A DNA stretch of 64,000 nt, taken from positions 6,262,001 to 6,326,000 of the forward strand of contig CM057141.1 of the NCBI GenBank assembly GCA_029964075.1, written 5' to 3'. The notes beneath the pieces are model-generated. The model was not told the origin of the DNA, did not search any database, and saw nothing but the letters and a program-made list of their open reading frames with translations. Both the position numbers and the translations under genes were made by a program. This document shows positions 46,601 to 55,714 of this stretch, in pieces (the stretch's first letter is position 1; each line of letters begins with the position of its first letter). The stretch comes from Patiria pectinifera. Lineage: Eukaryota; Echinodermata; Asteroidea; Valvatida; Asterinidae.

Positions 46601-47223
46601 GGCCGACTTAGAAATGAAAATGTCAAGGGAAATGCATTAGAGACAATCTGGACTTTCGTCAGACGGCCGATTTAAGCGATATGACGGTTTATACGATGTC
46701 GGTTTAGCCAGAGTTTACTGTATGTCCTAACTTCTTGGCCAATTTGTTTTGCTGGGGAAGCTTTCTAAATCTACCACAGTCTAGCACTGTGCAGTAAATC
46801 AGTGACACATCCATGGCACTTAAAACATTCATAGTATTCACTGAGCTAATACTATTAGAGTGTGTACATTTGTTCGCATTGCTACTCAGCGTTTGCACAA
46901 TTGCCACTGCAGGCCATAACTTATGGCCACACTTTCAGGACTGTCACTAATTCCAAATTTTTGGTTCAAGATAGTTTTGTCTACACCTTTAACATAAGAA
47001 GTAATTTTTTGTTTAGAGACAGGGTTCAGCGACGGCCTATTCTCAAGTTCCTCCTGGTGAGACTGTCGTAGCACCTCCCACGGTGCATTACCATCCTCCG
47101 CGGCGGTCAGTGACTGTAGGGGAGGCGGCATCCCCATCAGCTCCACCCTCTTCGTCAGCTGACGAGGCCCCGCCAGCATATGATGCCGTCATGGCACGCT
47201 GTTGTGTCTACATGCATTTGTGA
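37633..47223 (+). CDS. SRCR-domain transmembrane receptor, right copy (tail truncated by Gypsy LTR)
   Basis: Exons 37633-37714, 38646-38981, 40438-40758, 42324-42485, 44178-44351, 45555-45676 and 47017-47223 join in frame. They encode a signal peptide (LWLVFFIVTVSS), SRCR1, SRCR2, SRCR3 over two exons, a TM helix (AGVLVGSITGFFLLLCFCVGW) and a cytoplasmic tail. A Gypsy LTR interrupts the tail after residues DAVMAR, adds about seven LTR-encoded residues and a TGA at 47221. The predicted product is 467 residues instead of about 515. It keeps the first PPxY motif (PPAY) and loses the second (PPPY). The N-terminal exons are intact, so a surface receptor with a shortened signalling or sorting tail is plausible. 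Each SRCR has six visible cysteines, although SRCR1 and SRCR2 are each encoded by a single exon. The extracellular ligand is unknown. Confidence 0.9.
39724..40262. mobile_element. TTAA-flanked MITE, copy 6 (right arm)
   Basis: Inverted counterpart of 30069-30607: TTAA at both ends, AGGTATAGTCCATCATTTG end, central GGTGCTTCTTAAGACGCACC. Intronic between the SRCR1 and SRCR2 exons. Confidence 0.78.
41085..42135. repeat. Old mobile-element remnant (right-arm copy)
   Basis: Reverse complement of 28190-29250. It includes ACCACAGAGCATCTAGAATC near 42075. No coding signature. Confidence 0.5.
43410..43690 (-). repeat. tRNA-headed SINE (right-arm copy)
   Basis: Inverted counterpart of 25670-25960, with the same CTTAACGTCCCATCCGAAGG and CGGGGCAAACCCCTTCTC blocks and CTTGGTTCTTGGTTGG tail. 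Confidence 0.75.
43940..44074. mobile_element. Small hAT-like MITE (right-arm copy)
   Basis: CAAGGATGGATCCAGAAC at one end and CTGGATCCGCCCTG at the other. Counterpart of 25266-25403. Confidence 0.68.
44360..44690 (+). repeat. Dispersed repeat, copy 3 of 4
   Basis: Right-arm counterpart of 24650-24995. Contains CCTATGCAAACATCCATT, GTCAAAATCAATCAAGCG and TTTGACTAGTCACAGCG. Confidence 0.65.
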
Positions 47224-47362
47224 TATAGCGCCCTCCAGTGTTAGAAATGTAAAAGGGAGTTGCGTGGAACAGGAAAATACAAGTTGTACGTTCATGAAGT
47301 TACTACAAAGTTGTGTCGTTTTGTGAGTACTTTTGCATACAATTTTCGGGGAATATACCACA
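47200..47362 (+). repeat. Gypsy 5' LTR
   Basis: Starts TGTTGTGTC, ends TACCACA. It supplies the premature stop codon to the host receptor frame. Confidence 0.93.
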
Positions 47363-47367
47363 TATTT

Positions 47368-47385
47368 TGGCGACGAGAATATGGC
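47368..47385 (+). other. Probable primer-binding site of the Gypsy element
   Basis: TGGCGACGAGAATATGG begins five bases after the LTR, starting with TGG as tRNA-primed sites do. The matching tRNA was not identified. Confidence 0.5.
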
Positions 47386-49732
47386 CCACTTGCATCCACC
47401 TCCGCCGTTCCTTAATTCCCCAGGAACGCCGCCTTTGCCGTGGAAACAATGGCGTGGTTTGTTCGAAACATACATCATTGCTAGCGGGGCTGAGAAATAC
47501 TCCGATGAACGCAAACGGGCTTTGCTCTTGCACTGTTTGGGACCTGAAGGTCAGCGGATTTTTGGAACTTTGCCTACTACTACTTCGGCTACGGATTCGC
47601 CGTCATCCAGTGCGGATGGAACCGCTCCAACCCAGCCTACGTACGCTGACACATTCGCCCGATTACAGGCTCATTTCCAGCCGACGGTGAATGTGGTCGC
47701 CGAGCGTTACCGATTTCGGCAGCGGGCTCAACGGACTGATGAGCCTGTGGAACAGTATGTCATTGCATTACGTCAACTGGCGGTGACATGCGACTTCGGA
47801 TCACTCGCTGATGAGATGATTCGTGACCAGCTGGTGGAGAAAACATGCTCCTCAAGGATCCGCGAGAGATTGCTGCTTGAGCCCAAATTGACTTTGTCAT
47901 CTGCATTGACACTGAGTCAACAAATGGAGTCAGCTTTTCGCGAGTCCAAGTCCATCTCCAACAGTGCTGCAAGCTTCGATTCTTCCCAAGCTTCGGACAG
48001 TACTGTGCATGCTACGCGTCTCAAGCAAAAGTCAAGTGCTTCAAAGCCCCGTCGTCAGCCACGTACTTCACACGCACAGGGACATGGTAAGCCCAATACC
48101 CCTTCTACTTCTACACAACGCACACCTACAGTACAATGCTATCGTTGTGGAAGTCCAAGCCACAAAGCAAACTTTCCTAACTGTAAAGCTAAGAATGTGG
48201 AGTGTTCCAAATGCAACAAAATGGGGCACTTTGCACGTGTGTGTAAGTCTTCAGGACAAGTTAGACAGCTAGGTTTTGAGGATGATAATAGTGACACTGA
48301 ACTACATGTACTTACCGTGAACAGTGTAGGTACATCTCAGTCGGCCAGCATCACATGTACACTCACATTGGGTCGCGACATCAAGGTGCCAATGATTTTC
48401 GATACCGGTTCACCAGTTTCCATCCTGCCACTTGTCACATTCGACAAATACTTCCTACGCGAGGCTCTACTACCCCCTCGGGCAAAGCTCACAACCTACT
48501 CCCATGAGCCAATAGCCATCAAGGGATGCTTCCGCACTTCAGTCTGCCTTGGTGACAGTCATCATGTCCCAGCAGAATTTTACGTCGCAGAATCTGGAGA
48601 TCCGATCCTTGGGCTGGACATTATCCGCAGCCTTTCGCTTACACTCAAGCAAGACAAGGTAGTGCACGTTCCAGTTCACAAGGTGTCGTCTGCACCTGCA
48701 ACTATGCCTACGCCTACACCTACAGCTACACCTACACCTACGCCTACACCTACAGCTACACCTGCAACTACACCTGCACCTACCAACAAACCCTCTGCAC
48801 ATACAGAACAGTATGCTCAATCCATTCGCACTTCGTTCCCTGACTTACTGAAGGGAAAAGTGGGTTTGGCTCGCGGGTTTGTCCATCGTGTCAAGACGCG
48901 ACCTGATGTTACACCGACTCAACAGAGGTTGAGGCGACTACCCTTGGCAGTTCGCGATCAAGTCAAAGCAGAACTACAGCGGTTGGAAAGCGAGGACATA
49001 ATCGAGCGAATTGATGCGAGCGAATGGGTATCGCCCATTATTGTGTCCTACAAGAAATCAGGCGCAATTCGCTTGTGTGTGGACTTGCGGCAAGTCAACC
49101 AGGCAGTCGTCATCGACAAATTCCCACTGCCCGACATACAGGAACTTTTCTCCGAACTTCGGGATGCTACGGTATTCACTACCCTCGACCTTAACTCTGC
49201 CTACCACCAGCTATTGCTTGCAGAGGAATCGCGTGATTTGACTGCATTTATTACTCCGGAGGGATTTTTCCGGTTCAAGCGAGTTTGCTTTGGACTTGCA
49301 TCAGCACCTGCCGCCTTTCAGAAACTCATGAGCACAGTTTTGGCTGGACTACCAGGGGTTCAGTGTTACCTGGATGATGTCGTATGCTACGGTCGTGACC
49401 AGGCAGAACACGACAAGAACCTCACTGCAGTGCTCCAACGTCTACAGGACATTGGACTGACACTGAATACAAACAAGTGCCAGTTCAACGTTGCTTCACT
49501 ACGATTTCTCGGACATGTCGTGTCAGGTAACGGACTACAGCCTGACCCTTCCCACGTTGAGGCAATCCTACACGCGCCATGCCCCACTGACGTCATTACA
49601 TTACGCTCATTCTTGGGGTTAGCATCGTACTATGCTCGGTTCGTACCAAACTACTCCACAGTCAGATGTGCAATTCTCCTGGACGCCGGATGTGCAACAC
49701 AGCTTTCACACGGTGAAAGAACTCATCGCTAA
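47381..49732 (+). CDS. Gypsy gag-protease-reverse transcriptase frame (truncated by deletion)
   Basis: The start chosen is the first ATG after the primer-binding site (AATATGGCCCACTTG); an upstream in-frame ATG lies inside the LTR. Order: a gag region; a zinc-knuckle pair (CYRCGSPSHK..., then CSKCNKMGHFARVC with the CX2CX4HX4C spacing); a protease with FDTGSPVS; a Pro/Thr codon tandem repeat (48700-48785); then reverse transcriptase with TTLDLNSAYHQ and the catalytic YLDD in QCYLDDVVCYG. The frame leaves the family pattern just after RFVPNY, where a deletion near 49662 shifts into a short nonsense end. It replicates through an RNA intermediate when intact. This copy cannot make a full pol. 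Confidence 0.9.
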   Translation: MAHLHPPPPFLNSPGTPPLPWKQWRGLFETYIIASGAEKYSDERKRALLLHCLGPEGQRIFGTLPTTTSATDSPSSSADGTAPTQPTYADTFARLQAHFQPTVNVVAERYRFRQRAQRTDEPVEQYVIALRQLAVTCDFGSLADEMIRDQLVEKTCSSRIRERLLLEPKLTLSSALTLSQQMESAFRESKSISNSAASFDSSQASDSTVHATRLKQKSSASKPRRQPRTSHAQGHGKPNTPSTSTQRTPTVQCYRCGSPSHKANFPNCKAKNVECSKCNKMGHFARVCKSSGQVRQLGFEDDNSDTELHVLTVNSVGTSQSASITCTLTLGRDIKVPMIFDTGSPVSILPLVTFDKYFLREALLPPRAKLTTYSHEPIAIKGCFRTSVCLGDSHHVPAEFYVAESGDPILGLDIIRSLSLTLKQDKVVHVPVHKVSSAPATMPTPTPTATPTPTPTPTATPATTPAPTNKPSAHTEQYAQSIRTSFPDLLKGKVGLARGFVHRVKTRPDVTPTQQRLRRLPLAVRDQVKAELQRLESEDIIERIDASEWVSPIIVSYKKSGAIRLCVDLRQVNQAVVIDKFPLPDIQELFSELRDATVFTTLDLNSAYHQLLLAEESRDLTAFITPEGFFRFKRVCFGLASAPAAFQKLMSTVLAGLPGVQCYLDDVVCYGRDQAEHDKNLTAVLQRLQDIGLTLNTNKCQFNVASLRFLGHVVSGNGLQPDPSHVEAILHAPCPTDVITLRSFLGLASYYARFVPNYSTVRCAILLDAGCATQLSHGERTHR

Positions 49733-50984
49733 CTGTGTCACACTACGCTTATTCGATCCTGATTTGCCAGTGATCGTGTCTACTGACGCCTCTGCTTATG
49801 GCCTGGGAGCCGTACTACTACAGGTGAAAGGAAACTCTGAATCACCTATCGCGTTCGCATCACGAACACTCACCACAGCTGAACGAAACTACTCTGTTGG
49901 TGAAAAAGAGGCCTTGGCCTGTGTTTGGGCCTGTGAGAAGTGGTTCCAGTACCTATGGGGCCGCCACTTCACTCTACGTACTGATCATCAGTCACTTACC
50001 ACTCTCCTGTCTACACGCGGAACAGGACGTCAGTCCATGAGAATCGCTCGTTGGGCTGCTCGCTTGCTACGATTCAATTACAATGTAGAGTACCAGCCAG
50101 GTGTTCACAACAAAGTAGCCGACGCACTTTCGTGCCTTCCCCTACATACTTCCGTCCCAGTTCAAGATGATGACGAGGAAGTCATCATACAGTCAATCAA
50201 TGTACTGTTGCTGAACACTACGGTGAACAAAACCGACCTGCAACAAGCGGTTTTAGCAGATCCTACCCTCCAGCGGGTAATTTCGTATGTCATCAATGGC
50301 TGGCCTAACAAGAAAGCTATTGATGGATTACTTCAGCCATACTCGATGATTCGCGATGAACTGTCAGTCGTAGAGGACTGTCTCATGCGCGGAGACCGTT
50401 TCGTGATACCAGAGGGTCTGCAGAGCAACCTGATTTCACTTGCTCACGAGGCGCACCAGGGAATCGTACGCTGTAAACAACGCCTCCGTGACTGCTACTG
50501 GTGGCCTTGCATGGATCGCATGGTCGAAGAGGCCATACGCAACTGCTTCACCTGCCAATCCAATGACAAAACTGCCCGAACTCGGACTGCTCCACTTCAA
50601 CCTGTGCCGTTGCCAGAGGGACCTTGGCAAAAACTCGCGATTGACATCACCGGACCTTTCGAAAAGGGTCCTCAGGACTGTAGATTTGCTATAGTTCTCA
50701 TCGATTACTACAGCAAATGGCCAGAAGTTGCATTTGCTCGAACTGTCACTTCTAGCACAATCATTTCGATGCTAAATACGGTTTTCGCACGCGAAGGACT
50801 GCCCAATGAAATTGTCACTGACAACGGAGTACAGTTTACTTCATCTGAGTTTGAGAACTTTCTGCACAACTGCGGAATCAAACACTACCTATCGTTCAAC
50901 GCCACACCAGACAACAGGGAAGTCACCATCCGAACTACTGCACAATCGGAAGCTGATCACGCGTATGAACATTCGCCACGATAA
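49662..50984 (+). pseudogene. Gypsy RNase H and integrase region (frame-shifted, incomplete integrase)
   Basis: This frame resumes with SDVQFSWTPD and continues through RNase H (VSTDASAYGLGAVL, RTDHQSLTTLL, PGVHNKVADALS) and the integrase H2C2 finger (HEAHQG...CFTCQ). The integrase core follows, with its first and second acidic sites (LAIDITGPF, VTDNGVQF). Shortly after, near 50885, the family pattern jumps to the region past the third acidic residue, which indicates a second deletion. The integrase is predicted to be inactive. Confidence 0.85.
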
Positions 50985-51384
50985 ACCACAGCAGCAGGAT
51001 GATGCTGAACTTCGCAGTCGTGTTGCACAGAGACAGGAAAAATCTCGCAACTACACTGACTCAAAGCGTGGTGCGGTTAATCCAAAGTTCAAGCCAGGAG
51101 ACTTTGTACGCGTGAAACGACCAAACAAAGGGACAACCAAATTCTCTACTCCACAGAAGATTGTCAACACTAAGGGACCATTTACTTATGTGTTAGAGGA
51201 TGGAAGAGTCTGGAACGCTTCAAAACTAAGTCTATGCCCTGTAGAATTTATGGCACAGGGTTCAAGCTCAAATGGCATTCAAAATCCCACAGCAGAAACC
51301 AAGCCTGTGGCCGGGGATGGTCAAGTTCGACATTCAACCAGACCTCGAAATCCCCCAGTGTGGTCAAAAGATTATGACATGTAG
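50884..51384 (+). pseudogene. Gypsy integrase C-terminal region
   Basis: In the third frame, TTYRSTPHQTTGKSPSELL and FKPGDFVRVKRP are typical of the integrase C-terminal part of Gypsy elements. The frame stops at 51384. It lies after the second internal deletion and has no independent start. Confidence 0.8.
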
Positions 51385-51659
51385 TCCAGACCCTTTCATA
51401 CACATGTTCCATCAGTCAAGCAGTTAAATGACTAAATCCAGGATGATATGGACTCATGTAATTGGGACACTTAAATCTTATCGGACACTAGATTCACCAT
51501 ATTTACTCACTAGGGGACTCTGAACTTTTGCTAAGTTACTTGGGGCTTTCAGAAGAATAAGGCTTGCAAGTTGAAACACAAAATTCACAGTTTGTTCATG
51601 TTGTTGCTAATTTTGCTTAATAGTTGTTACTCAAGTTCTTTCTTAAAGAGGAGGGGAGA
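51385..51659 (+). other. Gypsy 3' non-coding region and polypurine tract
   Basis: No coding frame. The purine run AAAGAGGAGGGGAGA directly precedes the 3' LTR and is the likely plus-strand primer. Confidence 0.8.
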
Positions 51660-51822
51660 TGTTGTGTCTACATGCATTTGTGATATAGCGCCCTCCAGTG
51701 TTAGAAATGTAAAAGGGAGTTGCGTGGAACAGGAAAATACAAGTTGTACGTTCATGAAGTTACTACAAAGTTGTGTCGTTTTGTGAGTACTTTTGCATAC
51801 AATTTTCGGGGAATATACCACA
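51660..51822 (+). repeat. Gypsy 3' LTR
   Basis: No differences from the 5' LTR over 163 bases by eye. Followed by the CACGC target duplication. Confidence 0.93.
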
Positions 51823-51995
51823 CACGCCCAACCCAGTTCCCCAAAGTACCGAGGGAATCAGCGCATGGTGGCCACCAACCTGTTGCGTCGACACACCCCG
51901 CAGTCTACCCTGGACCTCCAGAGCCGACCCATCCTCCAAGCCTGATGCACCCACCACCCCCACCCTATCAGCCCCCCTTGAGCACCCTCCCCTGA
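51823..51995 (+). pseudogene. Displaced end of the right SRCR receptor tail
   Basis: Continues the tail exon after the Gypsy element, with the same frame as 19602-19770 of the left copy. It includes the second PPxY (PPPY) and ends LSTLP followed by TGA. It would be translated only if the LTR element were removed or spliced out. Confidence 0.88.
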
Positions 51996-53206
51996 GGCTC
52001 CTGCTTACCAAGAAGCTCATAGTACCCACAACCACCAAGTCAGGTTCCTTCAGCACCCAGGCTATCCTGGGCCCCCTGAGCACCCTATCCTGGGCCCCTT
52101 GACCCAAACCCTCCCAGGCATTTTGGCTAGAAACCCCACCAGGCGCCAACACAGCAACATGCAACACTTGCCTAAATGACAAGTTAGTCTGACCCCCTGA
52201 GCTCCCTATGCTGGATTTCTAGACCACGTTTTACATTCAGCATCCTAGCAGTATGCACCAGCACCCAGTCATGCCCTATTAAAAGCCCTAACCTGGTCCA
52301 CCCATTTTTCCTTTTAAAAGCCTGCAACACCCATCAGCACCCAGTCAGGTCCTCTTAGCCCCTGGCCTTTCCCATGCCCATTGATGACCCTCCAATCCCT
52401 GTCTTGGCCCTATTCACCCATCTGTACCTTTAGCAAGCTTGTCACACCCTACCTATAGTTAGGTTCACTAAAAACCCTCCCCCATCCCTACCTAGACTTT
52501 TAAATCTATCATTAGACACTTGGGCTAGCTTGCAGCTCTATCCCCGCATAAAACAGTCTCCCCTAGTGATTTTGTTCTGCTGCCCAGTGAAAAACTTAAA
52601 CAATTTTTGGGGGGTTTTAATTCCTAAAATACCGTTTGTAAATATTAAAGAATGTTTGAATTTCTGAAATACTTAGTAAATAAAAGAAAAGGCTGAACAA
52701 TTGAGTCATTCTCAACTCAACTGTTAAATGCCTGAAAAGGGGTTGTGACGATGTGTTCATGAAGTAATCTTGTCGTCTGCTGGAGCATTGTGATAATGAA
52801 TTACTAGATTGTAACTTTAAGATTCAACCAACGGCCAAAGTGCAATAAAATGAAGAGTGTGTAAAGATTATGAAAATGGAATTGAAAAGTATTGAAACGT
52901 TTGCCATTGTGAGTTTCAACTTGCATTTGAGAAGTTAAGCAAACCACGGTACTTATATGATCATGTGCATTTGATGGTTGGTACTTCATTGCAGTTTGAG
53001 TCAGTTTAATGTATTCAGCGCAAGCTGTTTCTTTGTGTAGTTGTATGTTTTTATATTATTTATAATACCCTACTTTTTATAGTATACCGTTTTATTGAGA
53101 GGTATATTTTGTATTCATTTCAATTTTGCATCCATTTCACACTGTTTGTACTCATTTTTAGAGCTTAATATATGTTTTGAATATTTATTTATGTTTCAAT
53201 AAATAA
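51996..53206 (+). other. 3' UTR of right SRCR gene
   Basis: Non-coding. The first ~850 bp align to left-arm 19600-18790, and the last ~150 bp align to 16740-16590. Ends with AATAAA at 53199-53204. Confidence 0.7.
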
Positions 53207-53210
53207 CAGT

Positions 53211-53759
53211 AAATACAACAAATGTGTGGAACATTTCGTGTAATTGCAAAAGTTTTTTTTTTTTAGGCTCACTTCAGTCATAAAAAAACTATTATGATAA
53301 ACATATGCTGGACTTTAACTTTTACGGGAATTCAGATGAACAGTGTTAAGAGTTTTCATTTTTCACATAAAAGTGGCATAGAAACGCACCTCTCGCCAAC
53401 CCAATTTGGCAAAATATTTCTCGGTACTATCAGTTCTCAAGTTCGTTAAGAAAAAGGAAAGTTGGATATTTCTCTTCGTGATTCTGGAAGCTAGACACGA
53501 TCCGATGCAGAGATGATGGGGAGGGGGGAACAAATATGAAATGCACAATAAAACAGGAGGTTTTGCTTTTGATACTCAAAAATGGGCGAATACATTGTAA
53601 AAATGATTGAGAATGTGTACTGTTGATCATAATTCCTGGCCAGCAGCCATTGGAATACTGCATACATACGCTTAAGATAATCTGGGTGGTAGTTTGGAAT
53701 GTGGTCATGAAGAATGGGGAGAAAAAGTATTCTGCAGTCTGCTGGTCACACAGACCCAA
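53211..53759. other. Intergenic, no gene seen
   Basis: AT-rich, without coding frames or recognised repeats. Confidence 0.4.
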
Positions 53760-54325
53760 CAAAAACATGAATCCTCACGCTATTGAAACAGTCACAGACA
53801 GTCAAAATTCACCTCCACTTCCCCTGCTATACTTTCAGCAAACGCTAGTCACCAGCAGTCAGATCATATGTCAAGCAAGCACTGTGACTAGTCAAACTGG
53901 GTCATTACAGAGAAAGCAGGCAAGTTGTGGTCACAGCTATTTTATCACTGATCATCCAGAGTCAAAGCATATAATAGCTGTATCAAGTTATTTAATCAGT
54001 CATAGGCAGTCAATACAGAAGATGCAGAACGTGCCACTCAATAAGTCTGAATAATATTTTTTAGCACCTGTGAAAATATTTTTTTTTGGACAGCGGCCGC
54101 CACATTATGTGGCGGCCTCAACATAATAAGTGGCGGCCACTGTCCAAAAAAATATTTTCCCACGTACAAAAAATATATATTCAGACTTATTGAGTGGCAC
54201 TATCCGTCTTCCGTAGTCAATCTACTTTATGTAGGCTGGGTAAGTGTTGAAAACAGTCTCTCGATTGATTTTGAGTGAAAGGACTACTTGGCACAGAATG
54301 TATATTTTTGCAAAGGAGGGTTAAT
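53760..54325 (-). repeat. Dispersed repeat, copy 4 of 4, split by a hairpin MITE
   Basis: Matches the family seen at 9395-9740, here interrupted by the 54027-54205 hairpin. Both flanks continue the family sequence (AGTCAAAGCATATAATAGCT on one side, TCGATTGATTTTGAGTGAAA on the other). Confidence 0.65.
54027..54205. mobile_element. Hairpin MITE
   Basis: Inverted ends CCACTCAATAAGTCTGAAT and complement. The inner inverted arms are AAAATATTTTTTTTGGACAG and GCGGCCGCCACAT/ATGTGGCGGC. Nearly the whole element folds back on itself. Confidence 0.75.
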
Positions 54326-54359
54326 AAGGGAATAAATGTGTGCTCTGGAGGTTTTTATT

Positions 54360-55620
54360 AAGGGAATAAATGTGTGCTTCGGAGGTTTTTATCACTCTGT
54401 TTAAGACCACTTAGAGTCTGGGTGCTGATAATTACCCGAGCCGGAGGCGAGGGTAATTATCAGCACCCAGACTCTAAGTGGTCTTAAACAGAGTGATAAA
54501 TACCGACGGAGCACATATTTATTCCCGTTCATAAATACCTTTTCGGTAAGACAAAATCATATAATTCGTTCAAAACATCCCGATTTTGTTCAACAAATTC
54601 ACTTTATGCTTTTTGAAACATCCCTCTTGCATAATAATGGAGTGTTCAGCTGGCGAGTAAGATGTAAACAACCCTTTTATGGAGATTGACGCGCGCGTAG
54701 CATGTTCTGCGCGATGTCGCGCAGAATGCACCTGGCGCGTTGCGTATTGAATTTTGAACTATAAAATTCTGACTCCCTGGTAGTGTTGCGCATGCCTACG
54801 TGAGGATTGTGAACGTTCAACCAATGAAACGATAAGAGGCACTGGATTTTTAGGAGTCCACATTTTATTGTGACACTGGAAAAGTGTTTAAGACCAGCTA
54901 GCCATGTCTTTATCATCCGTTTAAGACCGGCCACGTGACGGGCTCTCGACCAATAGGAATGCGTAAACTGTCTGAGGTATTTATGAACACTCTGTTTAAG
55001 ACCACTTAGAGTCTGGGTGCTGATAATTACCCGAGCCGGAGGCGAGGGTAGTTATCAGCACCCAGACTCTAAGTGGTCTTAAACAGAGTGATAAATACCG
55101 ACGGAGCACATATTTATTCCCATTCATAAATACCTTTTTGGTAAGAAAAAATCATATAATTCGTTCAAAACATCCCGATTTTGTTCAACAAATTCACTTT
55201 ATGCTTTATGAAACATCCCTCTTGCAAAATAATGGCGTGTTCAGCTGGCGAGTAAGATGTTAACAACCCTTTTATGGAGATTGACGCGCGTGTATCATGT
55301 TCTGCGCGATGTCGCGCAGAACGCACCTGGCGCGTTGCGTTTTGAATTTAGAACTATAAAATTCTGACTCCTTGGTAGTGTTGCGCATGCCTACGTGAGG
55401 ACTGTGAACGTTCAACCAATGAAACGTTAAGAGGCACTGGATTTTTAGGAGTCCACATTTTATTGGGACACTGGAAAAGTGTTTAAGACCAGCTAGCTAG
55501 CCATGTCTTTATCATCCGTTTAAGACCGGCCACTTGACGGGCTCTCGACCAATAGGAATAGCTTAACTGTCTGAGGTATTTATGAATAAATATTCATAAA
55601 TACCTAAGACAGTTTACGCA
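54360..55620. repeat. Tandem duplication (~600 bp) of a hairpin element
   Basis: Two copies, ~54392-54987 and ~54988-55590, each start with a ~105-bp near-perfect hairpin (CTCTGTTTAAGACCACTTAG ... complement) around GAGCCGGAGGCGAGG. Each then has the same ~490-bp body, with GCGCGATGTCGCGCAGAA and CAACCAATGAAACG. Short terminal inverted copies (GAATAAATGTGTGCT.., AATATTCATAAATACC) flank the pair. Confidence 0.8.
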
Positions 55621-55714
55621 TCAAGAGTTTAAACTTTGACCTTACAAATGCATGATATGGCAGCCTGGTCTGCCAAGAATTGCGCTTGACGCTATCTGCG
55701 CCGCCCATAACCAT

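Larger units (their letters stand above)
47200..51822 (+). mobile_element. Gypsy-type LTR retrotransposon inserted in the tail exon
   Basis: 163-bp LTRs (TGTTGTGTCTAC...AATATACCACA) lie at both ends and are identical by eye. A 5-bp duplication CACGC lies at 47195-47199 and 51823-51827. The left arm has the uninterrupted site ATGGCACGCCCAAC. Gag, aspartic protease, RT, RNase H, H2C2 zinc finger and integrase lie in the Gypsy order. Two internal deletions (about 49662 and about 50885) break the pol frame and remove the third integrase acidic residue region. The element is therefore defective despite its apparent youth. No env-like frame is seen. Confidence 0.95.
37505..53210 (+). repeat. Right arm of the giant inverted duplication
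   Basis: Reverse complement of 16570-33683. It lacks four left-arm insertions but carries its own: the Gypsy element 47200-51822 and a ~45-bp insertion near 46340-46385. The arms differ by 2 of 336 bases in the SRCR1 exon and 3 of 321 in SRCR2. They differ by about 15 of 162 and 9 of 174 in the two SRCR3 exons. Confidence 0.9.

Noticed and set aside
47964..48820. Antisense and out-of-frame frames within the Gypsy element, including an Arg/Cys-rich one
   Set aside because: Products of the Pro/Thr codon tandem repeat and zinc-knuckle region read in the wrong frame or strand.
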